A stretch of 64,000 nt of DNA from Cricetomys ansorgei (Eukaryota > Chordata > Mammalia > Rodentia > Nesomyidae), in contig JAMJFZ010001089.1 in the NCBI GenBank assembly GCA_026225945.1, forward strand, positions 2,548,501 through 2,612,500, written 5' to 3'. The notes under the pieces are model-generated. The model ran no database searches. It was given only the letters and a program-made list of their open reading frames with translations, and was not told the DNA's origin. A program made the position numbers and the translations under genes. Below are positions 53,293-63,330 of this stretch, piece after piece. Positions within the stretch are counted from its first letter, which is position 1, and each line of letters begins with the position of its first letter.

Positions 53293-55064
53293 AACTCATC
53301 ATCCCTGGACATCCCCTGAAACCTGTAAATGTAGATGATTCTATGCTTTGACTTTAGCCTTGTAGAACACAGCCCTCTAGCATTCTGGTCCTGTTTCTAG
53401 CTGGAGTGTCCACTTGTGTTATGAACAGGACAGTTGGGGAGGGGGAGATAGAAGAAGAGGGCAGGGGTTCCCTGCCTACCAGAATGACAAAGTCAGAGAT
53501 CTCTCTTTCTTCCTCTTCCTCTTAGATCTGTTTTCTTTATTTAAATTCAACGAATAAGAAACCCAGAAATAAGATCATAAAGACTGAGATCATACAGCCT
53601 TGATTTGGCAAAGGACACCTTCTAGATTCTAATGTTAGGCAACCTGGGTTTTGTCAAGCTTCCGATATCAGTACACATATAAGCTGAAAAGAAAACTCAT
53701 TCTTAAAGTGTAATTTATTCAAACAACAACAACAACAAAAACCCCTCCAAGTGTGTAGGAAGAGGTACTTTTAAAGTGCCTTTTAAAATTACAACTAATC
53801 AGGTCCTGACATTTGTAGTGAAGCAGAGAACCTGCCATAGATTCCTCTGGAGCATGAGATGTGTCTAAACAACTAGATTCAGGCTTTTCTAGTGGAAGTG
53901 TGCCTCTGCCTGGGAGGAGCCTGGGGCTTTCCATATCAATATGGTTCAGTGGCTGCTGGAATTGCTCACGATTTGTTCACAACAGACAAGAGGAAGCCCA
54001 GGACATATGTGCACTCTTCCACAGGACAAAAATAATTGCTTCCATTTCCAACAAGGCAGAATACTAACCTTTACCTGTTTACTTTTATACTACCTTAAAA
54101 TTATATTGACTTGGTCTTTCACTTTGTGATTAAGAGAGACTCCGTTAGCAGTTACAGGGTCCGATATTCCTCATTGTTCTCGAATCCACCTTGAAATCCA
54201 CGGGTACGGACTTGAAACATTTTGAAAAACTAATTAAAAGAAGGCTTAAAATTTTCTGCGACTTGAAGAAACCTCAAAAGGGTCACCAGAGGAGGATCAC
54301 AGGCACCTCCACACTCAGTAGGGACCTCTTTGGATAGCTTCAGAAGGGACAAAACAACTTGCAAAATATATAGGCGAAAACAGCTGTATAGTTTTGCTTT
54401 AAAGAAACACGCCTCATTTAGGAACTGTTCAATACAAACTGGAGATGGGTAGATGGCCATCTTCAGACACGTGGGCATCTCATCTGAAATACACTGAGTT
54501 CTGGAGGCCACACAAAAGGGTAGGTGGTAAGATGGGTGGACAGAGGCCAGGAGACGCTTTTCAAGTTACTAAATAGCCCCTGTTGGCTTTCTGTGCTGAC
54601 ACCAAGAGCAGCATTCTCGTCTATGAGGATAGATTGGTGAGTCTTGGAAGAAGTGGAGGGGAGAGGTAGATCAATTTCACTTCTCTTGACAAAGAGGAAA
54701 CTCTGCACAGAGAAGAATTGCAGGACCTAGGGAGAGGCCATTATTCACACAAATATGGTCAAAGATGAAGAGACCAAAGTGCCCCACAGGGTCAGGCCAG
54801 CTCCTGAGGTAGAGATCCAGGGCTGAGCTGTGAAATGGGTCCAGATTTTCCCAAGGTGGCACTGCTGGGTCTCAACCAGACACCACAAACCTGAAAATGG
54901 AGATCAGGCTTAGCTGGATACTGTCCCATTTTAAGAAAAGTCAGAAAACTGAAATTTGACTTGAAATTTCATTTGTTTTTTAGAAGATTGACAGCACACC
55001 TACAGTTTCATATAAATGTTTTGAGTGTATGGTTATAGTCTCTATATGAAATGTTCCCTTGTGT
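53293..55064. other. unassigned sequence
   Basis: No recognised repeat over 1.7 kb. The stretch at 54130-54330 keeps some CpG (ACTCCGTTAGCAG, TCTCGAATCCACC, CACGGGTACGGAC, TTCTGCGACTTG) and could be conserved. Confidence 0.4.
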
Positions 55065-55405
55065 GATGAAGACTCAGTCTCCAGATGGTGGCACTGTTTT
55101 GGGAGATTCTGGAAACTTTAGGAGTGAGGCTTACGGAGGAAAGAGGTCACCGGAGTGTTTTTGGTTTTTAATACTGTTCCTTTAATCCTTGTTCCTGGTC
55201 CTTGCATCTCTCTCTGCTTCCTGTCCTCTGTGGCTTGAAGACCCTCCACTGCCACAGATGTTCCTTCTGACGTGATGTTCTGCCTGCGAGTGTGGGACTG
55301 GACAACGATGACTTGAACCTTCTGAAACTGGGAGCCAAAGTGATTCTTACCTCCCTAAGTTGTTCTCTGAGTAATTTTCTCACAGTGATGGTAAAATGAA
55401 CCAAA
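55065..55405 (+). repeat. rodent LTR-like repeat
   Basis: CAGTCTCCAGATGGTGGCAC, TGTTTTGGGAGATTCTGGAA, CTCTCTCTGCTTCCTGTCC and TCCCTAAGTTGTTCTCTGAG preserve the forward order of a rodent MaLR-like LTR. Confidence 0.65.
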
Positions 55406-55479
55406 TCACCTCCAAGGCTGGCAAGAAGAGGAAAGAAACTTTCATGATGTAATGGGGGAACTTAGTGCTGGCTTGTTTT

Positions 55480-55617
55480 TCAAACAAGATCTCATACTGT
55501 AGCTCAGGCTAGCATGGAACTCAGTATATGTGCCTGAATGGCTCAAACACAGGTCAAATCTTCTGCCTCAGCTTCCTGGGTGCTAGAATTGCAAGAGTGA
55601 ACTGCCATGCCCAGTTG
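55480..55617 (-). repeat. diverged B1 SINE
   Basis: Reverse-oriented: TTTCAAACAAGATCTCATAC, GTAGCTCAGGCTAGCATGGA, CTGCCTCAGCTTCCTGGGTG and GAACTGCCATGCCCAGTTGG. Confidence 0.8.
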
Positions 55618-55712
55618 GAAATGGTGCTATTATCACAGAGAAAAGGAGGAAATTATAAATGCAAGGGACTGGCACAGGCTTTGGGGAGAAAACTTTTCTA
55701 ATGTCCCTAAGG

Positions 55713-56045
55713 GTCTCGGTTACTTTTCTTTTGCTGTGACAAAATACCATGATCAAGGCAACTTAAACAAAAAAGCATTTAACTGGGCTTATGGTTTCAC
55801 AGGGTTAGCATTCATGATAGAAAGGCACTGTGGAAAGAGCACTTGAGAGCTCACATCCTGATCCACACATAGGAGACAGAGAATGGGAATGACAAGTCCT
55901 TTGAAACTTTAAGGCACTTCCCCATTGATACATCTCCTCCAATAAAGCCACATCTCCCAATCCTTCCCTAAAAGTTCCATCAACTGGGGGGACCAAGTAT
56001 TCAAACATCTGAGCTTATGGGGGTCATTCTCATCAAAACTGCTGT
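55713..56045 (-). repeat. rodent LTR-like repeat, nearly complete
   Basis: CTCGGTTACTTTTCTTTTGC, TGACAAAATACCATGATCAA, GGGCTTATGGTTTCACAGGG, CATCTCCTCCAATAAAGCCA, CCATCAACTGGGGGGACCAA and TATTCAAACATCTGAGC: the uninterrupted form of the element seen split at 6567/7495. Confidence 0.85.
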
Positions 56046-56938
56046 AGCCCTAATACTAGGGTCCACTCTAAGAATCAGAAATACAACTCAAAAGGTTCTA
56101 AGCTCCAATCTGGAAGTTAAAAGCAGAGTTATATTAAATAGTTATTAATAACAGATTAAACCAAATACAGAATTACTTCTGTACAGCAAGAAGTTAAATA
56201 TTGATATTGCTAACTTAATCAGGATCATTCTTTAGTAGAAAATTCATGAATGATTGAATCGTGTTTTATGGCTGACCTTTCTGTAATTTGCACATTTAAC
56301 CATTTGGTCTACAGACTCATAAATCAAGTACCACCGCTTACCTGGTGGCAGCTATGGAGACTTGGATATAGCAGTTGAAAAGAAATAATAAGCCTTCTTA
56401 GGGAAATTGTTGCAACCTCTAATTTACTGATGAGGATTTTCAGTGGGATTAAATTTATTCCATACTTTGCTGAGTTTGAGTCCTGCTTGATCTCAGAGCA
56501 ACTGTACTTTAGATAATGTTTGGTTCTTCTTGCTGACTTCACTGCCCATAATAATGTGTCCTGTCAGAAAATGGGGGGTGGGGGGAAGTATCCAGAAATA
56601 TTATTTTCTGTTTTATCTTCTCCATCAAAAGAAGAATATACTTTCCTGATCTTGGCTTTGACCTTGGCCATGCGATTTGCTGTAGGCAATATAATGACAT
56701 TGATGAGATATGATCCTGGTTGAAAATCACGTGTGTGGTTGGCGTTGCCCTGGTCCTGACATTTCCGTGTGACGACCTTTTTATAAGTGACTCCTACCAC
56801 TTTGGTTGTGACTGAATACAAGCAGCTCAGTTCAATCCAGCTACACCCACAGCTGCATCCTAGTGTAAATGATCTTCCCAGTCAAGTTGCAGACCAAAGA
56901 GAACAAATGGCTGTTCTTTCAAGAAACTGAATTCTGAG
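56046..56938. other. unassigned sequence
   Basis: No gene or repeat recognised. Confidence 0.4.
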
Positions 56939-56974
56939 TGCTACGGCCCGAGTCAGTGACCCGAAAGGCTCATG
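56939..56974 (+). repeat. MLT1-type LTR, first part
   Basis: TGCTACGGCCCGAGTCAGTG and CCGAAAGGCTCATG match the start of an MLT1 LTR (TGCTATGGTTTGAATGTG and CCAAAATTCATGTGTTGG). Interrupted by LTR copy G. Confidence 0.6.
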
Positions 56975-57311
56975 TGTTGGGGAAGTTTATTTTTAGTTAT
57001 GTTGGAAATTGTTTTATGCACTGCTGGGTGAGGGGCTATCCTAGGCCTATGGTGTTTTGTATTGTTTTCAGGTGCTGGATTTCTGCAGGGGGTTGTTTAA
57101 TTGCTAATGGTCTGCATGTGTTATCAACAGAATGCCTGAGGAGTTCTGAAAGAACAAATACACCTGAGCTCAGATGCTCAAGGTTCCACTGTCGATTCAG
57201 TATGGGGCTGGCCAGGACAGTAGTTCCCTCTTTTGAGGTCTGGCAGAGCTTATGACTATGGATATGCCTCCATGTCTTCCTTGCTGAACTCCACAGCAAT
57301 GTTAAACTATA
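56975..57311 (+). mobile_element. solo LTR, copy G of the ~330-bp family
   Basis: Starts TGTTGGGGAAGTTTATTTTT and ends TAAACTATA. CTCATG at 56969-56974 and 57312-57317 is a perfect 6-bp target duplication. Length 337 bp. The AATAAA position has changed to ACAAAT. It is nested in an MLT1-type LTR. Confidence 0.93.
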
Positions 57312-57560
57312 CTCATGTATAAAGGATTGAGAGATACCATGAACCTTCAGGAGGTTGGGCCTAGTGTGAGGTCTGTGGGTTTAAAAGCATGCCCTGGAAA
57401 AAGACAGTGGAACCCTAGTTTCTCTCTGTGCCTTTCTGTGTTTCTGTCTCTCTGTGTCTCTGTCTCTGTCTCTCATTCAGTTCAAATTGTGAACATTTTG
57501 CTCCCTTGTGTTCTTGCAATGATGTGCCACCATGTTCTGTTTTACCCTTATCAGAGACCA
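57312..57560 (+). repeat. MLT1-type LTR, second part
   Basis: ATTGAGAGATACCATGAACC, TTCAGGAGGTTGGGCCTAGT, GAGGTCTGTGGGTTTAAAAG and CATGCCCTGGAAAAAGACAG continue the MLT1/MST order. A TCTC-rich stretch follows at 57418-57475. Confidence 0.7.
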
Positions 57561-57564
57561 AACC

Positions 57565-57800
57565 ATGATGTAAATGTATATACATAAGACCAGTAATCTA
57601 CAAATGGGATTTCATAAAGCTAAAAATGGTTCTTTACACCAAAGAAAACTATAGATTTAAGGAAGAAGCAGTCCACAGAATTGGAGAAGATCTTTTCCAG
57701 TTGTACATATGACACAGGATTAGCATCTAGAATATACAAAGAACATTTAAAATTTTCCTAAACATGAAGAAAACAAATAATCCAATTAAGAATTAGCTAT
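57565..57800 (+). repeat. L1 ORF2 C-terminal fragment
   Basis: CTACAAATGGGATTTCATAA, GGAGAAGATCTTTTCCAGTT, ATCTAGAATATACAAAGAAC and CATGAAGAAAACAAATAATC match the L1 ORF2 end. Interrupted by a B1. Confidence 0.8.
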
Positions 57801-57949
57801 GGAGCCAGATGGTGGTGTCACACCTCTTAATCCCAGCACTTGCAGTTAGAGGCAGGCGGATCTCTGTGAGTTCAATGCCAACCTGTTCTACAGAGTAAGT
57901 TCCAGGACAGTCAGAGTTACAACAGAGAAACCCTGTGTTGGGGGAAAAA
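57801..57949 (+). repeat. B1 SINE inside L1
   Basis: GAGCCAGATGGTGGTGTCAC, CTCTTAATCCCAGCACTTGC, GCAGGCGGATCTCTGTGAGT and GAGTTACAACAGAGAAACCC. Target duplication AAGAATTAGCTATGGA versus AAGAATTGACTGTGGA, 13 of 16 identical. Confidence 0.95.
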
Positions 57950-60110
57950 AGAATTGACTGTGGAACTGAATGTAGAGTTTGCAAAAGAAGAAACACAAAG
58001 GGCTAGGGAACTTTTTTTTAAAATGTTCAATATCTTTAGCTATCATGAAAATGCAGATTAAAACTACTTTAAGATTCCATCTTACCCTAGTCAGAATGAG
58101 TATCATCAGGATTACAAACTATAGAAAATGCTGGCATGCATGAGGGGAAAGGGAATCCCTTAAGCACTGTTAGTGGGCATATAAACTAATATAGTCACTT
58201 TAGAAATCTGTCTGGATGTTTCTCAAAAAGCTACAAATAGATCTACTGTTCAACACAAATATACCACTCCCAGCATATAGACAAAGGGCCCTCTATCCTA
58301 ATACCATGGTATTTGCACATCTGTGTTCATCTCTGTTCTATTCACAATAGCTAGATACCATCAACAGATGGGTGTGTAATGAAAATCTGGTACATGTGCA
58401 CAATGGAATTTTATCCAGCCACAAGAATACAGTTATGAAAGGTGTTAGGAAAATTGATGGAACTGGAAACAATTATGTTGAGTGAAGCAATACAGGCCCA
58501 GAAAGTCAAATGCCAAACTGACCTTTCTCATTTGTGGACCATAGCTTCAAAGTCTTAAGTTTGTTTACATTTGAATGTCTATAGAAATCTGAAAACAGGA
58601 AATGTGTCATGGTGGGGTGGGGTGAGGAGCAGAAGCCTTAAGAGGGGTGGGCATAGTAAAATATAGGTGGTGTGGAAATATTGGCAGTGGCGAAGTTTAA
58701 ACAGGGATGGGGTGGTGACGGGGAGAAGAGAATGGAGATCAAAAGGAGGGTTAACCAAAAGGATAAATTCAGAAGTCACATGGAAACTCAGTTTATAACC
58801 TACTTTCAAAACATAAATTTCAAAAAAGGTCTGGAGCAGAGGTGCCGTCATGGATGGGTACTGCCAATCCCAGAAGCCATGGGTTATTAAGTGAACATCT
58901 CAGTGTGGGGCTGAGGAAGTGTGGGGCACCACCCTAGAATTGTTGGCTAGAAAGTTCACAGAGGCTCCCCAAACTATGAAGGTCCTGGTCATTGTCACTC
59001 ATCACCTCTCAGTACTGAATGAAAAGACCTAATTGCTAAAGACACCACAGACCTTGATTGTAGAATACAGAGAAGTCAGGCTGGAACTAAGCCGGAAGCT
59101 TCCTACCTGCTGGCTAGTTTTCATGGTGATAGAAGTTGCTACACAATTGATGAAGGGAATGAAGATAACAGTAGTCTCCCCTAGCTTTATATCTGCAGGC
59201 TACAAATACCAACTTGATAACCAAGAGGTGCTTACCGGTGCAATAGCGGCACGGCTGCTATGGGGGTAACCAACTGATTTCTTCTTGAATCTGATACATG
59301 CTCCCCAGGAGGGGTTCATGTTTGATACTATAAACTTGGTCAAAGGTCCATAAGTTGAGGGGACTATAGGCACTGGGGGTGAACCTATTACTGTTGTTTT
59401 GCTAAGTGAAGATTTGTCAAACTGTCTCTTAAATATTTATACCCATAGGCTAGTACTCAGCTTTGACCAAAGAAGTGCCTCGTTGTAGTGAATAGCTGTT
59501 AATGCAGAGACTCATGACTGGCAGGGTACTGAGAACAAGCGGTTGTTGAGTGTTTTGCATTAAATAGAACACCCATATTTTCATCTCCAAGGGTCAGGAA
59601 ACAGCATGGAAGAGGGATTAAAAAAATGTAAGAGAAAGACAATGGAAGAAAGGGTTGTGAAATGCTGCCTTATGCACGTGACATAGCTAAAGGATTCATG
59701 AACTCAGAACAGCTGCAGTTGCCTGCCTAGAGCATCCACAAGACCGAGCCAGTAAACTTTCAGTCACAGATATGGGAGGGACTAATGAAACCCCACTCTC
59801 TTATGGGATTTATTGATAATTGAGGAGACTGGAGAAGAAGTCCTTGTCTTCAGTGATGTACCCACTAGTGACTTACTCATGCTGTAGTGGATAACTCCAC
59901 ACCCATGCTCTCAGAAGTGGCCCTGGTTAAAATCAGTGGGTCATGAGGCAAAAGCAAAAGCAAGTAAAAAGACACGATGGCTAGATAAGGTCTTGGGAGG
60001 AAGGGTGTGAGAGGTGGTGGGCGTTGGAGGAGGATAAGAGGGGTGGAGGAATGAGTGTGACCAGAATGAATTATATACATATATGAGATGGTCAAAGAAT
60101 AAATTAATGA
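57950..60110 (+). repeat. L1 ORF2 end and 3' UTR
   Basis: After the B1 the L1 resumes: AAAATGCAGATTAAAACTAC, GATTCCATCTTACCCTAGTC, AATGCTGGCATGCATGAGGG, TTCTATTCACAATAGCTAGA and CCAGCCACAAGAATACAG, then a long 3' UTR with GTGACCAGAATGAATTATAT and GGTCAAAGAATAAATTAATG at the tail, as in Lx-type elements. Confidence 0.82.
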
Positions 60111-60360
60111 AAAATCTAAGAGGGAGCAAATTCTTCTTTAAAAGTCTGATAGAATTTATTTTCTGTCTTAAATGGACTATCATGAGAATTATTTAGTCAT
60201 TAGTAAGGCACTTGTGGTTGTGGGAAAGAATTCTAGAATACTCTGGCTACTCATTTCCTTTCTGCCCACATCTTAAAGGTTTGGAGGGGAAGTTATAGGA
60301 CTGAAGATAAAATGTTGAGGTTGTTTGCTCTGTTGTCATACACTCTTTAAGGTCTGGGGC

Positions 60361-60535
60361 CTAAGGAAGTAGTTCAGTTGGCAGAATACTTACCAAGTAT
60401 GCATGAGGCCCTGGGTTCATTCCCTAGTACCATATACTGGATGTGGTAGTAGGCCACCTGCAGTCCCTACCTTTGAGATGTAGACAGAAGGAATGAAAAG
60501 TTAAAGGTCATACTTGGCTATGGTGTAAGGCAAAC
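60361..60535 (+). repeat. B4 SINE (ID-B1 fusion)
   Basis: AGGAAGTAGTTCAGTTGGCA, ATACTTACCAAGTATGCATG, GGGTTCATTCCCTAGTACC, then GGATGTGGTAGTAGGCCACC and CTTTGAGATGTAGACAGAAG. Confidence 0.8.
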
Positions 60536-61014
60536 CCAGGTTAGGGATAGTTGTATTGTTAAAAAAAAAGGGGGTGATGGGGGTGGTACATGAGTAGATA
60601 GATTTCTTCAGTGTTCGAAGCTCTGTGGAAGGAACACAGGACGTTCAAGCAGCTCTTACAGTGGATGCCCATAGGTAATACAGTGTCTGGGAGAACAACG
60701 CCCAGCTTGTTGCCTGTCAGACGGCACAGATGAGACAAGATAGAGTCACTTCTTCCATGCATATTTGGAATGACACCAATATGAATTGTCAGGTCCCTTA
60801 CCTACAGCTGAGGGATGAGTTTCATGTAAACCAAAGACGGAATTACCCAAGTGCATGTGTTGGCCGAGTCACCCTTTCCTTCATCAAGTCATGGCCACCT
60901 ACTGTCTAGACGCCCAAAGGGGAGATAAGTTTCCTGCCCAAGCATGAAATACTTCAAAGGCTTCATGGACAGGTGACATTTTGTCTCAATTCTGTGATTC
61001 CCTTAGTTCTTTCT
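60536..61014. other. unassigned sequence
   Basis: No gene or repeat recognised. Confidence 0.4.
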
Positions 61015-61145
61015 GAATGGCAAACTTTGGAGTCAAATCTCAGTTCTGCCACTCAACGTTTGAGGGTTGTTATTGTGCTTCAGTTTCCCTGTCTATAAAA
61101 GTAGGGAAACAATAGGTTCTTGAGTGGTACTGAGAATTAAATGAT
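61015..61145 (+). repeat. MIR SINE
   Basis: TTTGGAGTCAAATCTCAGTT, CTGCCACTCAACGTTTG, CTTCAGTTTCCCTGTCTATA, AAAGTAGGGAAACAATAGG and GAGAATTAAATGATCA follow the forward MIR order. Confidence 0.85.
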
Positions 61146-61147
61146 CA

Positions 61148-61290
61148 CCCAGCTGTGGTGGCACACGCCTTTAATCCCCAACACTCAGGAGGCAGAGGTA
61201 GGGGGATCTCTGTGAGTGTGAGGCCAGAGTGAGTTCCAGGACAGTCAGAGTTACAACAGAAACCCTGTCTAAAAAAATAAAATAAAATAA
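61148..61290 (+). repeat. B1 SINE with internal deletion
   Basis: CCAGCTGTGGTGGCACACGC, CTTTAATCCCCAACACTCAG, GGGGGATCTCTGTGAGTGTG, GAGTTACAACAGAAACCCTG and a tail with AAAAT units. The CTGGTCTAC segment normally after GCCAG is missing, and a GAGA was lost in the ACAACAGAGAAAC motif. Confidence 0.93.
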
Positions 61291-61994
61291 TCAATACAAT
61301 AAAAACGCTTGAACATTGCCTGGCTCGTAGAATTCATCACACAAGTTAGCTGTGGTTGTTCTTCCAGGTATCCTTGTACTTGGTGGCCTTGGCAGAGTCC
61401 TGTGTTCTCCTGGATCTTGCAGGACCATGTGATGTTAAGCAGGGAGGGTGGGCAGGAAAATAATCAAGAGGAGAGGATGACGGGATGGGGATGGATTAAA
61501 ACTAAAAATGTGTGGAAAAATCAGAAGGAAACTTGATGATGGGTAAGTTAATTAAAGAGAAAAGAAAAAGTAGAGTTTAAACAGAATTACACTGCATGGA
61601 TAATGCCTTACATGAATGCCTGCTTTCAGAAATGATAGGCTGTTAAATGAGAAGCCTAGAACAGGCATGAGATACCTCACTAGTAGTGGTTGGTCTGAGA
61701 GACCTACTCAAAATGAATCACAGACTGATTGTACTGATGTAGATTCTTCTCCAAAGTATGCTATAAACAAAGGAGCCACACGTGCATTTTTGTTTAAATG
61801 TGCATACTAAATCTCTTGCTAGAGACCATGTGATTGCCACGCCTGGTGGGGGAAGAGGTGGGACACCTGAATGACAGGGTGGGAAGCAGATGTGTATGTG
61901 TGTGTGTGTGTGTGTGTGTTTCTGATGTGCTTTTACTTTTCAGTGTTTGGATGTGTGAAATGCATTCCTTACACAAGTAAGTAAGAAACAAGAA
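61291..61994. other. unassigned sequence
   Basis: No gene or repeat recognised apart from a TG microsatellite. Confidence 0.4.
61891..61919. repeat. (TG)n microsatellite
   Basis: About 29 bases of TG with one TA step. Confidence 0.95.
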
Positions 61995-62207
61995 GGACTG
62001 GAGAGATGGATCAGTAGTTAAGAGCCCGTTACTACTTTTGCAAAGGACTCTGGTTTGTTTCCCAGCACTCACATCAGGCAGCTCAATCGCCTATAACTCC
62101 AGTTACAGGGGATTTAATGCCCTCTTCTGGCCTTCACAGGCATTTACATGTTGCATACAACACATAAACTCAACACATACACACCCATTAAAAAAAAAAA
62201 AGTCTTT
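61995..62207 (+). repeat. B3 SINE
   Basis: GGACTGGAGAGATGGATCAG, GGTTTGTTTCCCAGCACTCA, ATAACTCCAGTTACAGGGGA, ATGCCCTCTTCTGGCCTTCA and an A-rich tail. Confidence 0.93.
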
Positions 62208-62379
62208 AAAATCATTGAAGAAAATGAACTCATCTCATAGGAACACGTGTGCTCGTGACTCCTCCCTGATTTCTTCTGGGCTGAACTGTCTAGAGATTTG
62301 TGACTGCTGTGGGATTTCATCGGTTCACAGTCTTGAGTCAGATATTGTTCAGTGACTCGCACAACAGGCACTGGTTAGT

Positions 62380-63330
62380 CAGAAGCGTAAGAAAATAACG
62401 AGGAGCAAACTAATGAGGAGCATAAACGTTACCCTTGCTCTGCACATGCGCCTCAAGAGACGTTCCACGATGTCGCATCCTCCTGATCCGAATTCTTTAC
62501 AGCATATGAAAATACATACTATTAAACAGGAGCCACGTAGCGATGTTTCTCGCCTTTTACTTATTGCATCTGACGGGGCTTCCTCGCGCTAACAGCAGAA
62601 GCTGATTAATCACGAAATCAATAAATGGCTCTTCTGGTCCCCGAGAGCAGTACTGCATCCCCCAGGTGAGAAGCAAATTAACATCTGCATCAGGGTGCAT
62701 CCGTTCCATTGATTTTTGATTTGGGGCTTATCTGTAACATTGCTTCATTTCAATTTTTCCAGTTCAGTCCATCCTAATAACATATAATATGTCACTTCTG
62801 ATGGCCGGTCACAGGTTCCTCTAATGTGTGCTGTTTCTGCTGGTTAGGAGAACGCCTGCTTGTCTCCGTTAGTGCTTCCTAAGTGTCCAAATGGAATTTA
62901 CTTCATGCCATGCAGCCACTATTTTATCACGTTGCCCCAGACGTATCCTGTATACCTGGTGAAAATCTAGCCAGCTGTTTTCATGCAATAGACTGGCAGA
63001 CAAACCTGTAAACACCATCTTAATTTGTTTAAATGTCTCCTGTCTACGTTGCGGTGCATTATTTATGATGAAGATCTATAACCCTTTCTCTTTCCTGGCC
63101 ATTTGGAAACAAAACAACAACAAAAAAAATCATATAAATAACCTAATTTTTCCTACTTCAATACCATAATGAGGAGTTAAATCCCAACTGTCTGTGATTA
63201 CACGAGCCATCTAAAATCAAACAGCCGGCAGACTACTTTGTAGTTTGCTAACCAAGAATTATGTAATTCACTTAAAGAAGGAAGCACGGAAGGTTAATTA
63301 TTAAATGGGAAAGACAATCTTCTTAAGATT
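62380..63330. other. long repeat-free, CpG-retaining block; candidate conserved noncoding element
   Basis: About 950 bases with no recognisable transposon and no long frame. Retained CpGs cluster at 62390-62650 (ATAACGAGGAGC, ACGTTCCACGATGTCGC, CACGTAGCGATG, CCTCGCGCTAACAGC). Homeodomain-like sites include GCTGATTAATCACGAAATCA near 62602, CTTAATTTGTTTAAATG near 63021, and GGTTAATTATTAAATGG near 63292. The texture, complex and evenly mixed without tandem structure, resembles ultraconserved-type enhancers of developmental genes. Conservation is not tested here. Confidence 0.35.
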
